Shown here one piece after another: positions 34,727 to 44,750 of a stretch of DNA of 64,000 nt. Under the pieces are notes generated by a model. The model was not told the DNA's origin and made no database searches. It was given only the letters and a program-made list of their open reading frames with translations. Position 1 is the stretch's first letter, and each line of letters begins with the position of its first letter. The stretch lies in assembly GCA_018676675.1 (NCBI GenBank), contig JABHEG010000082.1, positions 1 to 64,000 on the forward strand. Reading direction: 5' to 3'. The translations under genes were made by a program, and so were the position numbers. The DNA is from Lentisphaerota bacterium (lineage in GTDB: Bacteria > Verrucomicrobiota > Lentisphaeria > Oligosphaerales > JABHEG01).

Positions 34727-37675
34727 GTGTGGCAACGCGCTGTGTGGCTCTCATCGCTCATGCTTGCTTCCATCGCTCTCTCACAGGAGAGCTACCACGT
34801 CATACCCCTGCGCCCGGATCCGGCCTTTGCGCTGGATGGAGATCTGAGTGATTGGGCTGAGATCGGCAACGGCTTCACCATCGATCACAAAGAACAGGTA
34901 CACCACGGCCCCGACACGTGGAAGAACCCCGATGACCTCAGCGCCGACGTCAAGCTGGCATGGCGTAGCGAAGGGCTCTATCTCGCTGCACAGGTCACCG
35001 ACAGCGCCTTCTACCAGAACCAGCGCGGCACGATGATGTGGAAGGGCGACCACCTGGAACTCTATGTGGACGCCACCCCTGATGCCGATGTCAAACGCCT
35101 GGACCTGGGGAAGGGCCAGTACCAGTTCGGGCTCAGCCCGGGGAACTTCAAACATACCGGGGACAAACTCGCGGACATCACCTCTGAAGCCGTCGGGTAC
35201 CGTCCTGATGGGCTGGACGCGTCGACGGCGCGGGTGGCGTCCGTTCGGACTGCAGACGGATACACGATCGAGGCGTTGATTCCCTGGACCATTCTGTACA
35301 TCACCCCAAAGCCGAACCTGCCAATCAGCATGGAGGTGGGCATCTCAGACACGGACAGCCCCGAACCCCGGCAGGAGACTTACATGACCATCCGGACGGA
35401 CCGCTGGCAGCACAAGCGGAACCGCCTGGTCGCCATGCTGCTCGGGAACGCCGACGGTCTGGCGACCCCGCCAACCCGGAAGGCCCCGATCAAGTCCGAG
35501 CTCAACATGGGGCACGGCCTTACCCAGAGCGTTGAGTTCGAAATGCCGCCAGTCCCCGATGGCAAAACCGCCGTGCTGACCTTCAAAGGGCGGATCGCCT
35601 ACAGCAAGCCGGCCGGCTACGCCCCGTGCCTGGAGCTGGTGCTCAATACCAGGCAAATCGACGGCAAACGCCTGCAGAATCGCCCAATGACATCCACGTA
35701 CCGTTACGGGCGCACCATGAACTTCGTCACCGGCGACGGCCTCATCGCTCTCTGCTACGGACCGGATTTCGAAGCCGTGGACAAAGACCAGCACTACGGG
35801 TTGGTCGACACTGACAAAGCGTGTGAATACGGGTTTGACGTCACCGATCTCGTCAAGAAGGGACGTAATCGCCTCGAGCTTCGGACGCGAGCCGATAAGC
35901 GCGGCAAATGGCATTTCCACTTTGCGGACCTCGCCGTCGAGTTCCGAGCCCCCAAAGCAGCCGAAGACGCCCCGAAGCCAGCCCCGACAGGCCCCCTGCC
36001 CTTCATCCATCCCAAGCCCCCTTCGCCTCACGCGTACTCTCTGGAGGAGAAGGAGCCGCTTACGCTCGCGGTCACCGTTAGCAATGAGACCTTTGCGGTC
36101 ACAAGCCGGTTCTCCGCTCCGGACGGTACGTGGGTCCGCGGTTCCAGCCCGTTCTTCCGCCACGAGCGCCGGGTCGAGAAAGCAGATGAAGCAGTCGTGG
36201 TGTTTGACTCGTTCACCAATCTGACGGACGAGCCCGTGCCGATCATGCAACGCCACGAGTGTCAGCTGGGCAAACGCCTGGTCAAGCGCTGGTTGGCCGG
36301 GCTATCGCCCCACACGCCTGACGTGTCCATGGCGCAACCGGCTACCCCGATCAGCTTCGCCATCACCAGGCGAGCCGGCGTCGGCCTCATGCCGATGAAT
36401 GATGAATTCCAGGTCCACATCGTGAATTACTCTCTCGGGGACACCATCGGGATGGCAGACAACAGCTTCGTGCTCAAGCCTGGTGGCACCTACACGGCAG
36501 AATGGCAGGTCGTCCCCGTGCCCACCCCCGACTTCTGGGACTTCGTGAATGCCGCGCGGCGCCTGCGGGGAGCCAACTTCACGTTGCCGTATCAGTTCGC
36601 CTTCCTGAGCGCGCGGAAGCACAACGACAGCTTCCTGAAGCAGTTTGTGGACCACAAAACGCCGCACGTCGTCTGTGCCAGCATCGGCTACCCCAGGTAC
36701 AAGGGCATGTACGCCCACGGTACGGCGTTCCAATACGTCGACCACGGTGCCTACACCGCTCACAACACACGCATCGACGAGCTGTTCCCGGACGTCCACA
36801 CCAGCATCTACTTCCACTGCTTCCTCGAGGTCATTGACGGCGGCGACAGGACCTATCCGGGAGCCCGCGTCCTGCGTCCGGACGGCACTCAGGCGAACTA
36901 CGGCAAGCCCTACGACAAGATCTTCTTTCCCACGCTGAGAAACCGTTTCGGCAAGGACATCGCCAAGAACCTCGACGCCATCTGGGGCGCCTGTGGCGCG
37001 GATGGAACCTACTGGGATGAGCTCGAATACAGCGCCTACCAGTACCATTACGGAGAGCCCTGGGATGGCTGCAGCGGTGACATCGATCGGGGAAAACACA
37101 CCCTCAAACGCCTGAAGTCATCGGTCACGCTGCTCAGCCAGCCCTGGCGCGTCGCCCAGGTAAAACGCTGCCTTGAGCAAGGCCCGTTCGTCGCCAACGG
37201 ACAGCCACACACGCGAACGATCGCTGCCCTGAACCTGCAGCGCTTTGTGGAGACCGCGTCCATCAGCAACTGCCTGCGCGCCATCCTCTACTCCCCCATC
37301 GCCCTTGGAGACCACATCGCGGAACGTACGGAAGTCGATGCCTACCGGTGGATGCTCAAGGCACTCGACTACGGCTGCGTCTACAATTGGTATCCGGAAC
37401 GCATAGCCACAGGCTACCCAACTCTCGCCGCATACATGTTCCCCATCACGCCGATCGAGTTGCATGAAGGCTTTATCATCGGTAAGGAACGGATCCTGAC
37501 GAACCGCAGTGGATGCTTCGGCTGGGGAGATGCCTCCACGCATGTCGTGCACGTCTTCAATGGGTCGGGCAAGGAAGTCCCGGACCACCCCGTTCCCACC
37601 CTCAGCCGGGATGGCAGGACCTACAGCGAAGTCCGCATTGCCGAAGGCTGGTCCGCCGCCATCGTGCGGCAATAG
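34727..37675 (+). CDS. Secreted protein with CBM9-like N-terminus and glycosidase-like C-terminal domain
   Basis: A 982-residue exported protein (signal MWQRAVWLSSLMLASIALS). Residues ~25-230 form a CBM9-like sugar-binding sandwich: PAFALDGDLSDWAEIGNGFT, LAWRSEGLYLAAQVTDSAF, GDHLELYVDATPDADV, GYTIEALIPWTIL. The C-terminal ~450 residues look like a TIM-barrel hydrolase: PHVVCASIGYPRYKGMYAHG, DELFPDVHTSIYFHCFLEV, WGACGADGTYWDELEYSAYQ, the last with an acidic strand end (DGTYWDE) as in glycosidase active sites. I cannot name the GH family. Start GTG 34727 has AAGGAGGAAC upstream. It is convergent with the DUF4838 gene, 24 bp between stops. Confidence 0.72.
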   Translation: MWQRAVWLSSLMLASIALSQESYHVIPLRPDPAFALDGDLSDWAEIGNGFTIDHKEQVHHGPDTWKNPDDLSADVKLAWRSEGLYLAAQVTDSAFYQNQRGTMMWKGDHLELYVDATPDADVKRLDLGKGQYQFGLSPGNFKHTGDKLADITSEAVGYRPDGLDASTARVASVRTADGYTIEALIPWTILYITPKPNLPISMEVGISDTDSPEPRQETYMTIRTDRWQHKRNRLVAMLLGNADGLATPPTRKAPIKSELNMGHGLTQSVEFEMPPVPDGKTAVLTFKGRIAYSKPAGYAPCLELVLNTRQIDGKRLQNRPMTSTYRYGRTMNFVTGDGLIALCYGPDFEAVDKDQHYGLVDTDKACEYGFDVTDLVKKGRNRLELRTRADKRGKWHFHFADLAVEFRAPKAAEDAPKPAPTGPLPFIHPKPPSPHAYSLEEKEPLTLAVTVSNETFAVTSRFSAPDGTWVRGSSPFFRHERRVEKADEAVVVFDSFTNLTDEPVPIMQRHECQLGKRLVKRWLAGLSPHTPDVSMAQPATPISFAITRRAGVGLMPMNDEFQVHIVNYSLGDTIGMADNSFVLKPGGTYTAEWQVVPVPTPDFWDFVNAARRLRGANFTLPYQFAFLSARKHNDSFLKQFVDHKTPHVVCASIGYPRYKGMYAHGTAFQYVDHGAYTAHNTRIDELFPDVHTSIYFHCFLEVIDGGDRTYPGARVLRPDGTQANYGKPYDKIFFPTLRNRFGKDIAKNLDAIWGACGADGTYWDELEYSAYQYHYGEPWDGCSGDIDRGKHTLKRLKSSVTLLSQPWRVAQVKRCLEQGPFVANGQPHTRTIAALNLQRFVETASISNCLRAILYSPIALGDHIAERTEVDAYRWMLKALDYGCVYNWYPERIATGYPTLAAYMFPITPIELHEGFIIGKERILTNRSGCFGWGDASTHVVHVFNGSGKEVPDHPVPTLSRDGRTYSEVRIAEGWSAAIVRQ

Positions 37676-37699
37676 ACCGGCGTGAGACCTTCAGAGAAG

Positions 37700-40231
37700 C
37701 TATTGCCTTCCGTCCCCCGGCGTCCGTACCAGGCGCACATCATCAAACCACACGGTGTCGCCTTCACCTTGGTCCTTTGCGCACAGCAGCACGACAGCCT
37801 GGTGTACCCCTTTGGGGATCGTGAATGCCAGTGAGAGCTGGCGCCAATCCCCCTTCCCCGCAGTCACACTTGCTTCCCGGCGCGGTTCTGACCACACCCA
37901 CGCCCCATCAGCGTCTTTCCATTGCACGACCAACCGCGCCCGGCCTGTCTCTGCTCCCGTCACCCGAGTCCAGACCGATGCCACGTACCGTTCACCTGCT
38001 TGCCCTGCCTGAGTCTGTATGAAGCATGCGTCCCCCATCCCCTTCATCCGTACACACCGGGATCCGCCCCGTCCCCCGTCCCTCTCCCAAGTCATACGGA
38101 CGCGATTCTCCGGCTTCAGGCTCCACGCCGCCCAGGTAGGTGGAGCATTCGTTGAGACCCAGTCCACGCCTTCCGGACCGCCCCCGCCGCGTTCATCCTC
38201 AAACCCGGCATTCTCGCACAGATTCGAGGCATCTGGATTCTCCCTGGCCCACAGCAATGCAGCCACATCAGCCGCCACACCCCTGTCAGCCAACTCAGGC
38301 AAGACGGAACGCACGCGATCCAGCCCAATATCGGGTCGCGTCGCCAGAGCAGATACCCCCATCGTCACACTGCTCTCGAGGTACGAACGCCACGTGCCCA
38401 GACGAGACGAGAACTGGGTAAAGAGCAGCCGGTAGATCCCGGAAACCAGACGGTCTTCCCGAACCTCCTGCCAGACGCTCTCCCGGACCTGAGTCAAGCG
38501 AAGCAGTTCGCGCAACCCGGAAAGCAGTTCCTCCGGCGGCGTATCGGGTGACACGGCCAACTGGCTTATCTGTCGTGCCTGCCAATACTCCTCCAGCAGC
38601 GCCTCCATGAACCGGAAACCGCGCTCAACGAACGCAAACCGATCAGCATAGAGCCCCGGCCCGGGAACGGCCGCACGCCCCTTGTCCAGGGCCCTCCGAC
38701 AGTCGTCCAGATCGGCCTCTTCCCACAGAGCCATCTGCTGCAAGGCGCACCCCAATCCCTCGAACCAACGTCCTTCGCGGGGCTTAGTCGTGCATCGTTC
38801 GAGTACATCGTAGAATGCCCGCATGGCTTCCGCTCCCGGCCCGAAGAAGCCTGTATAGAACTCACTCAGCACGACATCCGGATCCTGTTTCGGATCCCAC
38901 ATCAGCTTCCCCCGCAGATACATCAACGGTCCGGCATACCACCAACTGGGGAAAGCCTCGTTAGTCGCCGCCACGGCCCCGACTCGATCATAGAAACGCA
39001 ACGATTCCGCCATGAGATGCGGGTAGACTCTCGGCATGATCCAGGTCAGACCGGTGTAGTCATACGTCCCGAAGACACCCGCAGCTTTGGACCACGCGGT
39101 CGCGAATTCCACGTCAGTCGCCTTGTAGGCCGGGTCAAACCACTGGGCCACATCCTGTGTGATAACAACCATCACGTTCTTGGGGATCTCAACCTGCCGG
39201 GGCAGTTCTTCGACTACCGAGTAGGCAATGCATGAGATGTACTTGTCGGGGTGACTCACCGCGATGGCGTCTGCAACCTGTTTGACGAAGGTGAAATAGC
39301 GGTCCGAGACCATCTTCCTCCCACGAAATTCCGCCCCGGGGAGATCCATGGCTAGACACCGTTTGCACTCGCAGAACGCGCCGCTGTCATTCATCCCGAC
39401 CGAGAAGAAATTCGAACGCGGATGCTCATCGAACCAGCGGCGAGCCGCTTCAATGGTCAGGCGTACGACATCAGGCTCGGTCGTGCAGGGCTGCCACCCC
39501 TGCTCGTGATCCTTCTCGGGCACGAAACGCTTCCCCTTCAAGATAGGGAAGTACTCGGGGTGGGTCTTGCCATACTTGGATGCGGGGAAGACCTTGTACA
39601 GCCAGTGTGAGTACCGGTTGAAAGGTACATCCAGGCTGTGACTCGTGATCCGGTTTCGTCGGCGCCACGTCGCTCCATCACCACGGATGGAAAGGTCAAT
39701 GCCGTGGTTCTTCCGGTTCACGAAACGCGGCTCAACCCGGCGCTGACCCGCGGGGATCGCAAGCGTCGGTTGCTTTGGCACGTTCTCACCGAGTTCAGTC
39801 GGCACGTACCAGCGCACGCCAACCACATCTTCCAGAAACGCGTACACAGCATTGAGCGTGCCTTCCGGGACGTTCCCGGCCAGAACCAGGCGTCTTGCGG
39901 AGCTGTCAATAACGAACCCGCCGAAAGCCAGGGATTCGAGCTGCAATGTCGTGCGCAGCTTCTCGGCATGAGCGCCGATCAGGATTGCCGGGACGCCCCC
40001 CTGGGCATCTGAACTGACCGGCAACGTTACTCCCGTGCTCTTGTGCACGTACAGATTGAGCTCATCCGCCGCTTGCCGCTCCATCGCATGCGGAGTCGCC
40101 GACAGCACGATCCGCGCTACGGCCGTGCCGTTTCGGATCAGAGCAAATTCTCCGCCGTCCCCTTGACCAAAAAGGGCGCTGCTCATCAACCCGGACACGC
40201 AAATGCTGGCCAACGCGCGGTGTTTTAGCAT
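37700..40231 (-). CDS. Secreted DUF4838 protein with carbohydrate-binding C-terminus
   Basis: A protein of about 843 residues with a signal peptide (MLKHRALASICVSGLMSSALF). The N-terminal glucuronidase-like domain (ATPHAMERQAADELNLYVHK) leads to FGGFVIDSSARRLVLAGNVP and FLEDVVGVRWYVPTELGENV, the usual entry to DUF4838. The DUF4838 core (about 240-510) has FFSVGMNDSGAFCECKRCLA with its CxCxxC cysteines and DKYISCIAYSVVEELPRQV. A beta-sandwich of CBM4/9 type ends the protein (GSRCVRMKGMGDACFIQTQA, GDTVWFDDVRLVRTP). ATG 40231 with AAGGAATTGTGGCT upstream is preferred over GTG 40237. It is a second DUF4838 paralogue within 5 kb of the first, and the two are clearly divergent in sequence. Confidence 0.87.
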   Translation of the reverse strand: MLKHRALASICVSGLMSSALFGQGDGGEFALIRNGTAVARIVLSATPHAMERQAADELNLYVHKSTGVTLPVSSDAQGGVPAILIGAHAEKLRTTLQLESLAFGGFVIDSSARRLVLAGNVPEGTLNAVYAFLEDVVGVRWYVPTELGENVPKQPTLAIPAGQRRVEPRFVNRKNHGIDLSIRGDGATWRRRNRITSHSLDVPFNRYSHWLYKVFPASKYGKTHPEYFPILKGKRFVPEKDHEQGWQPCTTEPDVVRLTIEAARRWFDEHPRSNFFSVGMNDSGAFCECKRCLAMDLPGAEFRGRKMVSDRYFTFVKQVADAIAVSHPDKYISCIAYSVVEELPRQVEIPKNVMVVITQDVAQWFDPAYKATDVEFATAWSKAAGVFGTYDYTGLTWIMPRVYPHLMAESLRFYDRVGAVAATNEAFPSWWYAGPLMYLRGKLMWDPKQDPDVVLSEFYTGFFGPGAEAMRAFYDVLERCTTKPREGRWFEGLGCALQQMALWEEADLDDCRRALDKGRAAVPGPGLYADRFAFVERGFRFMEALLEEYWQARQISQLAVSPDTPPEELLSGLRELLRLTQVRESVWQEVREDRLVSGIYRLLFTQFSSRLGTWRSYLESSVTMGVSALATRPDIGLDRVRSVLPELADRGVAADVAALLWARENPDASNLCENAGFEDERGGGGPEGVDWVSTNAPPTWAAWSLKPENRVRMTWERDGGRGGSRCVRMKGMGDACFIQTQAGQAGERYVASVWTRVTGAETGRARLVVQWKDADGAWVWSEPRREASVTAGKGDWRQLSLAFTIPKGVHQAVVLLCAKDQGEGDTVWFDDVRLVRTPGDGRQ

Positions 40232-40486
40232 AGCCACAATTCCTTGAATGCCCCGCAGATCATCCCCAGTTCAGACTCAAAGCAAACGTACCGTGCCCTG
40301 ATTCGGTTGACAAACATGGGGGGATTGGGCTGGACTCGACTGCCACCAGAACAAAGGCTGAGAAGTCCGGTGTTCTCACCAGGCGAACGCGTTTCGTCAC
40401 CATCAGGGCGGCGTTCGTAGTAAGGCACGGAGAATAGCGGAGTGCCGTTCCTTCCTGCTTATCTTAGTCGGAAAGTCGGCGGTCGA

Positions 40487-40528
40487 GGCTTGCCCTGCTG
40501 AACAGAAGGGACGACACGCCCTCCAGGA
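40487..40528 (-). repeat. Inverted copy of dispersed repeat A in a gene-free spacer
   Basis: The spacer 40232-40721 holds no gene I can support. Bases 40487-40528 are the exact inverted complement of the 41-bp core at 3059-3099. The flank beyond it (AAGACCAT) also matches the tandem units at 3.1-3.3 kb. The remainder of the spacer shows only the ribosome binding site of the next gene at about 40707. Confidence 0.85.
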
Positions 40529-40721
40529 AGACCATCCCCCCGCCGGGCAGAGCACGCGAACGCGTTGGCAAACGTCGCAGAGACAGGCACGTTACTCGGA
40601 ACCGGGCCGAACGTCGAGGGTCAAGATAGAAAGATAACCTGCAGGCAAAATCACTGCTTCGAGTGGCGGGTAACAGAAATTCCGCCGGTGGTGGAATGAG
40701 AAGACTGAGGAGGAACGCCCT

Positions 40722-41795
40722 ATGAGATCACTGACACGATGCGCGTTGCTGCCCTTGCTGATGGCGACGACATGGGCTGCTACGCCCAACGCCGATTCGC
40801 AATTCGGATTTGCCCAAAGCCTGCTAAAGGACGGCGATCAGGCCTTCGCACTGCTTGAGTTCAAACGGCTGGTCTACCTGTACCCACAGCATCCTAAAGC
40901 CCCCGATTCCCTACTCGCTATCGCCTCGATCTATCTAACCTATGTCGGTGATGTTCCCGGTGCCCGAAAAGCCCTTGAGCAGGTCGCGAAGAGGCACCCG
41001 AAATCGGGAGCCGCTGCCGAGGCCGGGACATTGCTGGAGTTCATAAGGACCAACTCGGACTTTCAGGGCAAGCCGCTTCTGGCTTTCCTGAAGGCAACGG
41101 ACCTGTCGAGACGAAAACGTGAAGCTGAAGCTGTTCCAGTCTATCTCGGCATTCATGAGAAATGGCCACGCGCACGACTTGCGGACCAAGCGTTGCTCGC
41201 CGCCGGAGAAATCCAGCTGACCGCCCTCAACCAGCCGAACGAAGCACGGGCATGCTTCCAACTGCTCGCACGGCAGTACCCGAGCAGCGCCCGTCTTCCG
41301 GAGGCGCGGCTGGGTGAGGCGGCCGTCGTAGCCAAACTCAAAGGCGACGGCCCGGAAGCACTTGCAGCTTACCGACAGGTCGCCGTCGACTTCCCGAAAA
41401 GCCACGTTGCGGCCACAGCCAACGCCCGAGCCGCCGCGATGGAGAAGCGGGCTCACATCATCAAGCGCCGGTTTGGCAAGACGTCCGTGCTCCCGTTCAA
41501 AGTCGTCAAGAGCGGCTATGACGCGGCCACACGAATGACGGTTGTCATCGAGCTGTCTGCCGATGCCTCGATGCGCAATGTAGAGGCAACGCTCGAAGAC
41601 GCGCTGGTCACGCACTACACGACCCGGAAGAAGCCAACTGACAGCGTGTATGTCCGAGCCTACTACAGCTACCCCATGAGCGAAGCCGGAAGCGCTGCCT
41701 GGACCCCGGGGAAAGACGCAGCCTACCGCGTCAAAGAGCGCAAGACTGAAGATGTGCTCAAAGGCGTGCTGTTCGACGTCCTGCGTCGGCGCTGA
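40722..41795 (+). CDS. Exported TPR protein of BamD/CpoB-like layout
   Basis: A 357-residue protein with a signal peptide (MRSLTRCALLPLLMATTWA, cut near 19-20). Tetratricopeptide repeats follow: FGFAQSLLKDGDQAFALLEF, DSLLAIASIYLTYVGDVPGA, EARACFQLLARQYPSSARLP, EALAAYRQVAVDFPKSHVAA. They have the 'YP/FPKS' repeat ends seen in BamD, CpoB and YbgF proteins. The final ~110 residues form a non-TPR domain of unknown type. No lipobox cysteine is evident, so it is probably periplasmic rather than a lipoprotein. ATG 40722 has GAGGAGGAACGCCCT upstream. The next gene starts 94 bp downstream on the same strand. Confidence 0.86.
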   Translation: MRSLTRCALLPLLMATTWAATPNADSQFGFAQSLLKDGDQAFALLEFKRLVYLYPQHPKAPDSLLAIASIYLTYVGDVPGARKALEQVAKRHPKSGAAAEAGTLLEFIRTNSDFQGKPLLAFLKATDLSRRKREAEAVPVYLGIHEKWPRARLADQALLAAGEIQLTALNQPNEARACFQLLARQYPSSARLPEARLGEAAVVAKLKGDGPEALAAYRQVAVDFPKSHVAATANARAAAMEKRAHIIKRRFGKTSVLPFKVVKSGYDAATRMTVVIELSADASMRNVEATLEDALVTHYTTRKKPTDSVYVRAYYSYPMSEAGSAAWTPGKDAAYRVKERKTEDVLKGVLFDVLRRR

Positions 41796-41889
41796 CGGCG
41801 AGCAGGGCATGGGGCTTGGCAAGCTCGCCCGCTGCCCTGTACGTTCCTCCATTGGCCTCACCGTGTGAATCCAGGCCCCGGGGGCTACC

Positions 41890-44079
41890 ATGGCAACACC
41901 GACACGATCCCTGATCAGCCTCATCCTGTGCTCGTCGATCCAGCTCCTCGCCACCCCCCCATCTCCGCGCTTCACCATCGATGGTAACCCCGTCTTCGGA
42001 TCGTTCGCCTACACGTGGGAGATCGATGAGCTGCGCCAGGCTCTGGACTCGGGCATCAATCTGGTCTTCTGCTACAGACGCGATGCGAGCAACCAATTGC
42101 TGGCCCCCAACACCGAGATGGGACGTCTAATCCTCGAACACAAGGCGAAGGTGATGGCGAACCTCTGCTTTGGAGCAGGAGGGACGTTCCTGGCCGAAAA
42201 TATCTCTGCCGATGCGACCACCATTCAACTCAATCGACGCGCCCCCCGCAAAGGTCCCGGGACGTTCTGGATCGGCGCTGAAGCCATCCGGTTCGAATCC
42301 TGCAAGGAGGGCAGACTCGAAGGCTGCCAACGTGGTTGGAACGGCACGACCGCAAGCCCACACCCGAAGCGTCTGCACGTGGTCCATGAGGAACCACTGA
42401 AGAAAGCGGTCCTGAAGATCAAGGACTCCCCCAACCTGTGGGGGTACTGGACCATGGACGACAAACGGGGCAACCAGCGCGATGCCCTGCGACATGTGTA
42501 TCGGATTGTCAAAGAAACGGATGTGGATGACGAGGGAACGCCGGCGCCACACGTCGTCGTGGCCGGCATGTCGACCCCTGACGCCCTGACCAACTTTGAC
42601 GCGAACACGTGCGACATGGCCGGGATCTACATCTACCCGGGACACCGCAATGCCTACCACACGACCATGGCGGGAGAGCAGTTGAAGGAAATGCTCGCGA
42701 CCATGCGCCGGCGGAGCCCGGACACTCCCTTCATGGGCATCTATCAAGCCTTCACCGCCCCCAACTGGAAGCCCACGCCCAAGCCCCTCCAGGTCCGCAA
42801 ACAGGTCGCCGACTTTGCCCACTTCGGGGCCGCTGCCCTCATGGCCTACTCCTGGCGTATGGTGGAGGGAGCTGAAGCGTTGCGCGATTTGCCGGACCTC
42901 CGCGCTGAAGTGACGCAAATCGCCGTTGACTTGGCAGCCGGCCAGATCGTCCTGGATCAGTCATCGCCGGAATACCCCGTCCGCGCCAACGCGATGCCTG
43001 ATCTCGACGCACTGTCGCCCGTCCTGAGCTTCGACCACATCCCGGCAGACACCACCTTCACAATCAACAAGGATGTCCTCACCACGAAACTGGCTCCGGG
43101 ACCCGACGGGGCCCAGTGGCTGCACCTCCGTTTCGCTGAATATGCCGACGACGCCCCGCAATGGCCGAGCATCGTTCTGGACGGGGAACGGCTTGAGATC
43201 CCGCAAGATTGGTCCGGGGCCGGCTGGCTCGTGTTGGAGGTCCACAACTACTTGCCAGTCGAATCTGAGATCGGGGTAACGGTGCGAGACTCACGGGGCA
43301 CGCCCTTCTGGGCCCAGTACCTCCCCTTACCAGCCGGCCGCACAAGCCATGTCTACGCTCCCGCCTCCGTGCTCGGGAAGACTGTGTCACTTGCCGACGT
43401 AGGCAGACTGACTCTACTCATGCGTCGCCCCCCGATTGCCACGCATCTGGCCGTTCGTGGGTTGACCCTCGCCCCAGCCCGGTTCAAACGCACCAAGACC
43501 GGCAGAACGTTGTCCACCCAGGCCCCCGTCCCTCCGGGAGTCGATGCCCACACGGGCGATCCCTGCTGGACAACCGCTCCCGTCCTGGAACTGCAGGATG
43601 CCACACTCGCCATTCCACCGCTGCAGCCGGTTACGGCACGGATCGTACGGACGGGGACGACTCTGTACTTCCTGGTCGAGAGCACGATCCGGGACCGGAA
43701 GCCCCTGGTTGCCTCCACAACCCCGGATGGTGCCTGGGAAGCGACCGACGATACCATCGAGATCATCCTGCGAAATCCGCAAAACGGCATGTGGCTCAGA
43801 CACGTTGCCAACTCAGCCGACCTGGCCACAACACGCATCTTCCAGGGAAACAGCGTCGAAGCCCGTCTCCTGCCCAGCCAGTCGGCTTCGCGAATCACCG
43901 ATAGCGCGTGGTTTCTGGAAGCAAGCTTCGAACTCGAGGCATTGGATGCAGGCAACACCACAAAGCTCGAACTCAACATCCGCCGTCACGACCGCCAACT
44001 CGGCCCCCTGGTCTGGGCCAAAGACGACCACTTGCCGGAAGGCATCATCCCGGTTGGTGTATTGGCACTCCGGGATTAG
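41890..44079 (+). CDS. Secreted TIM-barrel-like protein with CBM9-like C-terminus
   Basis: A 729-residue exported protein (signal MATPTRSLISLILCSSIQLLA). The N-terminal ~330 residues look like a glycosidase barrel: GSFAYTWEIDELRQALDSGI, SPNLWGYWTMDDKRGNQRDA, CDMAGIYIYPGHRNAYHTTM, PFMGIYQAFTAPNW, MAYSWRM. The 'GYWTMDD' strand end carries a candidate acidic pair. Two beta-rich regions follow, and the last ~190 residues resemble a CBM9-like sandwich (TARIVRTGTTLYFLVESTIR, EATDDTIEIILRNPQNGMW). ATG 41890 has only a weak purine-rich GGGGG upstream. I do not recognise a named GH family. The gene is followed by the VapBC remnant 59 bp downstream. Confidence 0.7.
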   Translation: MATPTRSLISLILCSSIQLLATPPSPRFTIDGNPVFGSFAYTWEIDELRQALDSGINLVFCYRRDASNQLLAPNTEMGRLILEHKAKVMANLCFGAGGTFLAENISADATTIQLNRRAPRKGPGTFWIGAEAIRFESCKEGRLEGCQRGWNGTTASPHPKRLHVVHEEPLKKAVLKIKDSPNLWGYWTMDDKRGNQRDALRHVYRIVKETDVDDEGTPAPHVVVAGMSTPDALTNFDANTCDMAGIYIYPGHRNAYHTTMAGEQLKEMLATMRRRSPDTPFMGIYQAFTAPNWKPTPKPLQVRKQVADFAHFGAAALMAYSWRMVEGAEALRDLPDLRAEVTQIAVDLAAGQIVLDQSSPEYPVRANAMPDLDALSPVLSFDHIPADTTFTINKDVLTTKLAPGPDGAQWLHLRFAEYADDAPQWPSIVLDGERLEIPQDWSGAGWLVLEVHNYLPVESEIGVTVRDSRGTPFWAQYLPLPAGRTSHVYAPASVLGKTVSLADVGRLTLLMRRPPIATHLAVRGLTLAPARFKRTKTGRTLSTQAPVPPGVDAHTGDPCWTTAPVLELQDATLAIPPLQPVTARIVRTGTTLYFLVESTIRDRKPLVASTTPDGAWEATDDTIEIILRNPQNGMWLRHVANSADLATTRIFQGNSVEARLLPSQSASRITDSAWFLEASFELEALDAGNTTKLELNIRRHDRQLGPLVWAKDDHLPEGIIPVGVLALRD

Positions 44080-44138
44080 TAAGACTGATCGATTGCACTT
44101 TAGCAAAAAACCAAACACTCATCGATGGAGATTTGGTT

Positions 44139-44438
44139 ATGCCTTCAGTTACATTGTCACCCAAATTTCAGGTCGTGATTCCACGTCCTGTTCGAGACCA
44201 CTTGGGCCTTGTTCCGGGGCAGAAGATGCAGGTGATGGAATACAACGAGCGGGTGGAGTTCATTCCCGAGCGTGACATCTCTGAGCTTCGCGGCTTCGTC
44301 AAGGGAATCAACACGAGTCTTGTGCGAGAGGCCGATAGAGTATGGATGTGGTCGATTCCCGCGGCTGGCTGGAGTACTTCGCAGACGGGCCTAACGCGTC
44401 GCACTTTGCTGCGGCACTGCGAGATGCGGACCAGCTGA
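44139..44438 (+). CDS. vapB: AbrB/MazE-family antitoxin (VapB type) with lost stop codon
   Basis: A 99-residue ORF. Residues 1-45 are an AbrB/MazE swapped-hairpin DNA-binding domain (PSVTLSPKFQVVIPRPVRDH, LGLVPGQKMQVMEYNERVEF). The toxin-binding tail (DISELRGFVKGINTSLVREA) should end about residue 68 at ...ADRV followed by TGA overlapping the toxin ATG. Here that codon is TGG (44344-44346), so translation runs on for about 31 residues in the toxin's shifted frame to TGA 44436-44438. In a working pair the protein would bind VapC and repress the operon. ATG 44139 has GGAG nine bases upstream. The readthrough extension may impair function. Confidence 0.85.
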   Translation: MPSVTLSPKFQVVIPRPVRDHLGLVPGQKMQVMEYNERVEFIPERDISELRGFVKGINTSLVREADRVWMWSIPAAGWSTSQTGLTRRTLLRHCEMRTS

Positions 44439-44715
44439 TCGTTCCCGCCGTCTCGATCTACGAGGTGTTCAAGGTCCTTCTCCGTGAATGAGGAGAAAAC
44501 GCTGCCCTCCAAGGAGCAGCAGCGATGCAGCGAGCAACGTGACTGATCTCACGGCTACACTTGCGGTTTCCGCGGCATCTCTCAGCCTGAAGTACTCTCT
44601 CCCTATGGCAGACAGCATTGTCCTCGCGACTGCAAGAGCGTGCGAAGCCACATTCTGGACGCAAGATGCCGACTTCAGGGACATTCCCGGAGTCAAGTAC
44701 TTCCCAAAGAGATAG
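44342..44715 (+). pseudogene. vapC: Disrupted VapC-family PIN-domain toxin
   Basis: Reading from ATG 44342 gives MDVVDSRGWLEYFADGPNAS and then the SIYEVFKVLLRE segment, a VapC PIN domain with Asp5 and the conserved Glu. A TGA at 44489-44491 stops it after 49 residues, where relatives have an arginine (Arg CGA to TGA would do it). The frame resumes to about 44538 and then shifts by one: the second half (VTDLTATLAVSAASLSLKYS, LPMADSIVLATA, WTQDADFRDIPGVKYFPK) is in another frame and ends at TAG 44713-44715. It keeps the remaining catalytic aspartates. One nonsense and one frameshift therefore inactivate a nuclease of about 124 residues. Confidence 0.9.
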
Positions 44716-44750
44716 CTTAACGAGCGCCCACCCTCCTCTTGCTGCCGAGT

